A DNA stretch of 5,225 nucleotides from assembly GCA_019314185.1 (NCBI GenBank), contig JAFCZU010000248.1, positions 1 through 5,225 on the forward strand. Direction: 5' to 3'. The notes under the pieces were generated by a model. The model saw only the letters and a list, made by a program, of their open reading frames with translations. It was not told where the DNA came from and searched no databases. Position numbers and translations under genes: made by a program. Positions 4,371-5,225 of this stretch are shown in pieces. Source of the DNA: Deltaproteobacteria bacterium. GTDB taxonomy: Bacteria > Desulfobacterota > Desulfobacteria > Desulfobacterales > ETH-SRB1. The stretch's first letter is position 1. Every line of letters begins with the position of its first letter.

Positions 4371-5225
4371 TTGAAAAAACTTTTCGGAAGTACAAGCGGG
4401 CTTAAGGCAAATCAAATTCACAGGCTCGAAAATTTGTATCGTCGCCGCATTCCTACTGAATTCCTTATTACATTTGAACTTGCTCGTGAAATAAGCAGAC
4501 TTTCCCATGAAATTCGTCGCCAGATAGGCATGTTAATAGACCGCATGGGCAGAATAGCTTTTATAATAGTGGGAAATTACCATGGAATCGTTATCCCCGA
4601 CACGAGTGATTATCGGGCAGCTCCAGGGCACTTAAAGGGGTTGAGGTGTATTCACACCCACCTGAAAAACGAATCTCTTACTAAAGAGGATCTTACCGAT
4701 CTCCTCCTTTTAAAACTCGACATTATGGCTGCAATTACAATCACCAAAGATGGTTTGCCGTATCAGGTGCATGTCAGTCATATACTGCCCAAAAGCCTGT
4801 CAGGTGAGCTATACCAAACACTTCCGTCTCTCAGTCCCAATCAGCTTGACATCGGATGTCTTGAGCTTATACAGGCGCTTGAAAATGAGCTTGCCTCTGC
4901 AAGACCGTTATATAAAGCGGCCTCAAAAAAGGAAAGAGCTATCATTATAAGTGTGACAACGTCTCCGAGACGTATGGCTTTCGAGTCTCTCGAAGAACTG
5001 AAAGTACTTGTTTCGTCTAGTGATATAGATGTGGTCGGCACTGTGCTTCAACAACGCAAAAGAATCGATTCAAGGCTGCTTATGGGCCTGGGAAAACTTC
5101 AAGATCTCGCTATTCTTACTCTGAAAAAAGGCGCCACGCTAATTATCTTTGACCAGGAATTGAATCCTTCACAAATACGTTCCATTACGGATCGTATGGA
5201 TATTAAAATTATTGACAGAACTCAA
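4371..5225 (+). CDS. hflX: HflX-family GTPase, N-terminal part (runs off the window)
   Basis: The frame stays open from the TTG at 4371 to the last base, giving 285 residues with no stop. From about residue 188 it matches the N-terminal domain of HflX: RAIIISV, MGLGKLQDLAILTLKKGATLIIFDQELNPSQ (about 238-268) and IIDRTQ (280-285), which in HflX leads toward the GTPase domain. The G motifs would lie beyond the edge. HflX GTPases bind the 50S subunit and can split or rescue ribosomes. Residues 1-187 are an extra domain absent from E. coli HflX. They include IAFIIVGNYHGIVIP (62-76) and GLRCIHTHLKNESLTKED (90-107), which resembles a JAMM/MPN motif. As I recall, clostridial and some Desulfobacterota HflX proteins share this extension. 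The gene follows dnaB by 9 bases in the same frame and is probably cotranscribed. The family call is strong; the GTPase domain itself is unseen. Confidence 0.88.
   Translation, partial: MKKLFGSTSGLKANQIHRLENLYRRRIPTEFLITFELAREISRLSHEIRRQIGMLIDRMGRIAFIIVGNYHGIVIPDTSDYRAAPGHLKGLRCIHTHLKNESLTKEDLTDLLLLKLDIMAAITITKDGLPYQVHVSHILPKSLSGELYQTLPSLSPNQLDIGCLELIQALENELASARPLYKAASKKERAIIISVTTSPRRMAFESLEELKVLVSSSDIDVVGTVLQQRKRIDSRLLMGLGKLQDLAILTLKKGATLIIFDQELNPSQIRSITDRMDIKIIDRTQ

Noticed and set aside
4750..4950. Plus-strand open frame of 66 codons within hflX
   Set aside because: It is out of frame with the continuous HflX coding sequence and has no family resemblance.

Overview
The window is a stretch of AT-rich bacterial chromosome carrying a ribosomal-protein and replication cluster, all on the + strand: rpsF (S6), rpsR (S18), a DUF2232/YybS-type membrane protein, rplI (L9), dnaB (replicative helicase) and the first 285 codons of an hflX-type GTPase that runs off the right edge. 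The order rpsF-rpsR-DUF2232-rplI-dnaB, the extended HflX N-terminus and the style of the intergenic repeats fit a Desulfobacterota (former Deltaproteobacteria) genome, perhaps Desulfobacterales. This assignment is an inference from gene order and protein character, not a database match.

Layout. Bases 1-289 hold no gene. There is a TTGACA -35-like box near the left end and a long putative leader ending in a strong Shine-Dalgarno (SD) site; part of that leader can pair with the SD. rpsF (290-811) has a normal S6 core plus a charged low-complexity tail containing an exact 15-bp tandem duplication. rpsR (813-1097) follows after 1 base, its SD lying inside the end of rpsF. The DUF2232 gene (1140-2093) starts with GTG after a 42-base gap. 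A 290-base gap (2094-2383) holds a short decamer repeat and a weak promoter candidate. rplI (2384-2827) follows. The next 148-base gap is the most structured DNA in the window: a perfect 8-bp hairpin, a perfect 14-bp palindrome, and a heptad-based inverted repeat (units ACACCTG and CAGGTGT) that ends 7 bases before the dnaB ATG. dnaB (2976-4361) has no recognisable SD. hflX begins at a TTG 9 bases after the dnaB stop, in the same frame.

How the genes relate. S6 and S18 bind each other in the 30S platform, and L9 is a 50S protein. DnaB unwinds the replication fork. HflX-family GTPases act on ribosomes, for example in rescue or splitting. The cluster therefore joins ribosome assembly and maintenance to replication. 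No ssb or priB gene lies between rpsF and rpsR, unlike in Bacillus or E. coli.

Most of the window is ordinary housekeeping sequence, and no wholly new system is evident. The items most worth a second look are the heptad inverted repeat that abuts dnaB, the JAMM-like His-x-His...Asp signature in the HflX extension, and the possible S6:S18-responsive leader of rpsF.
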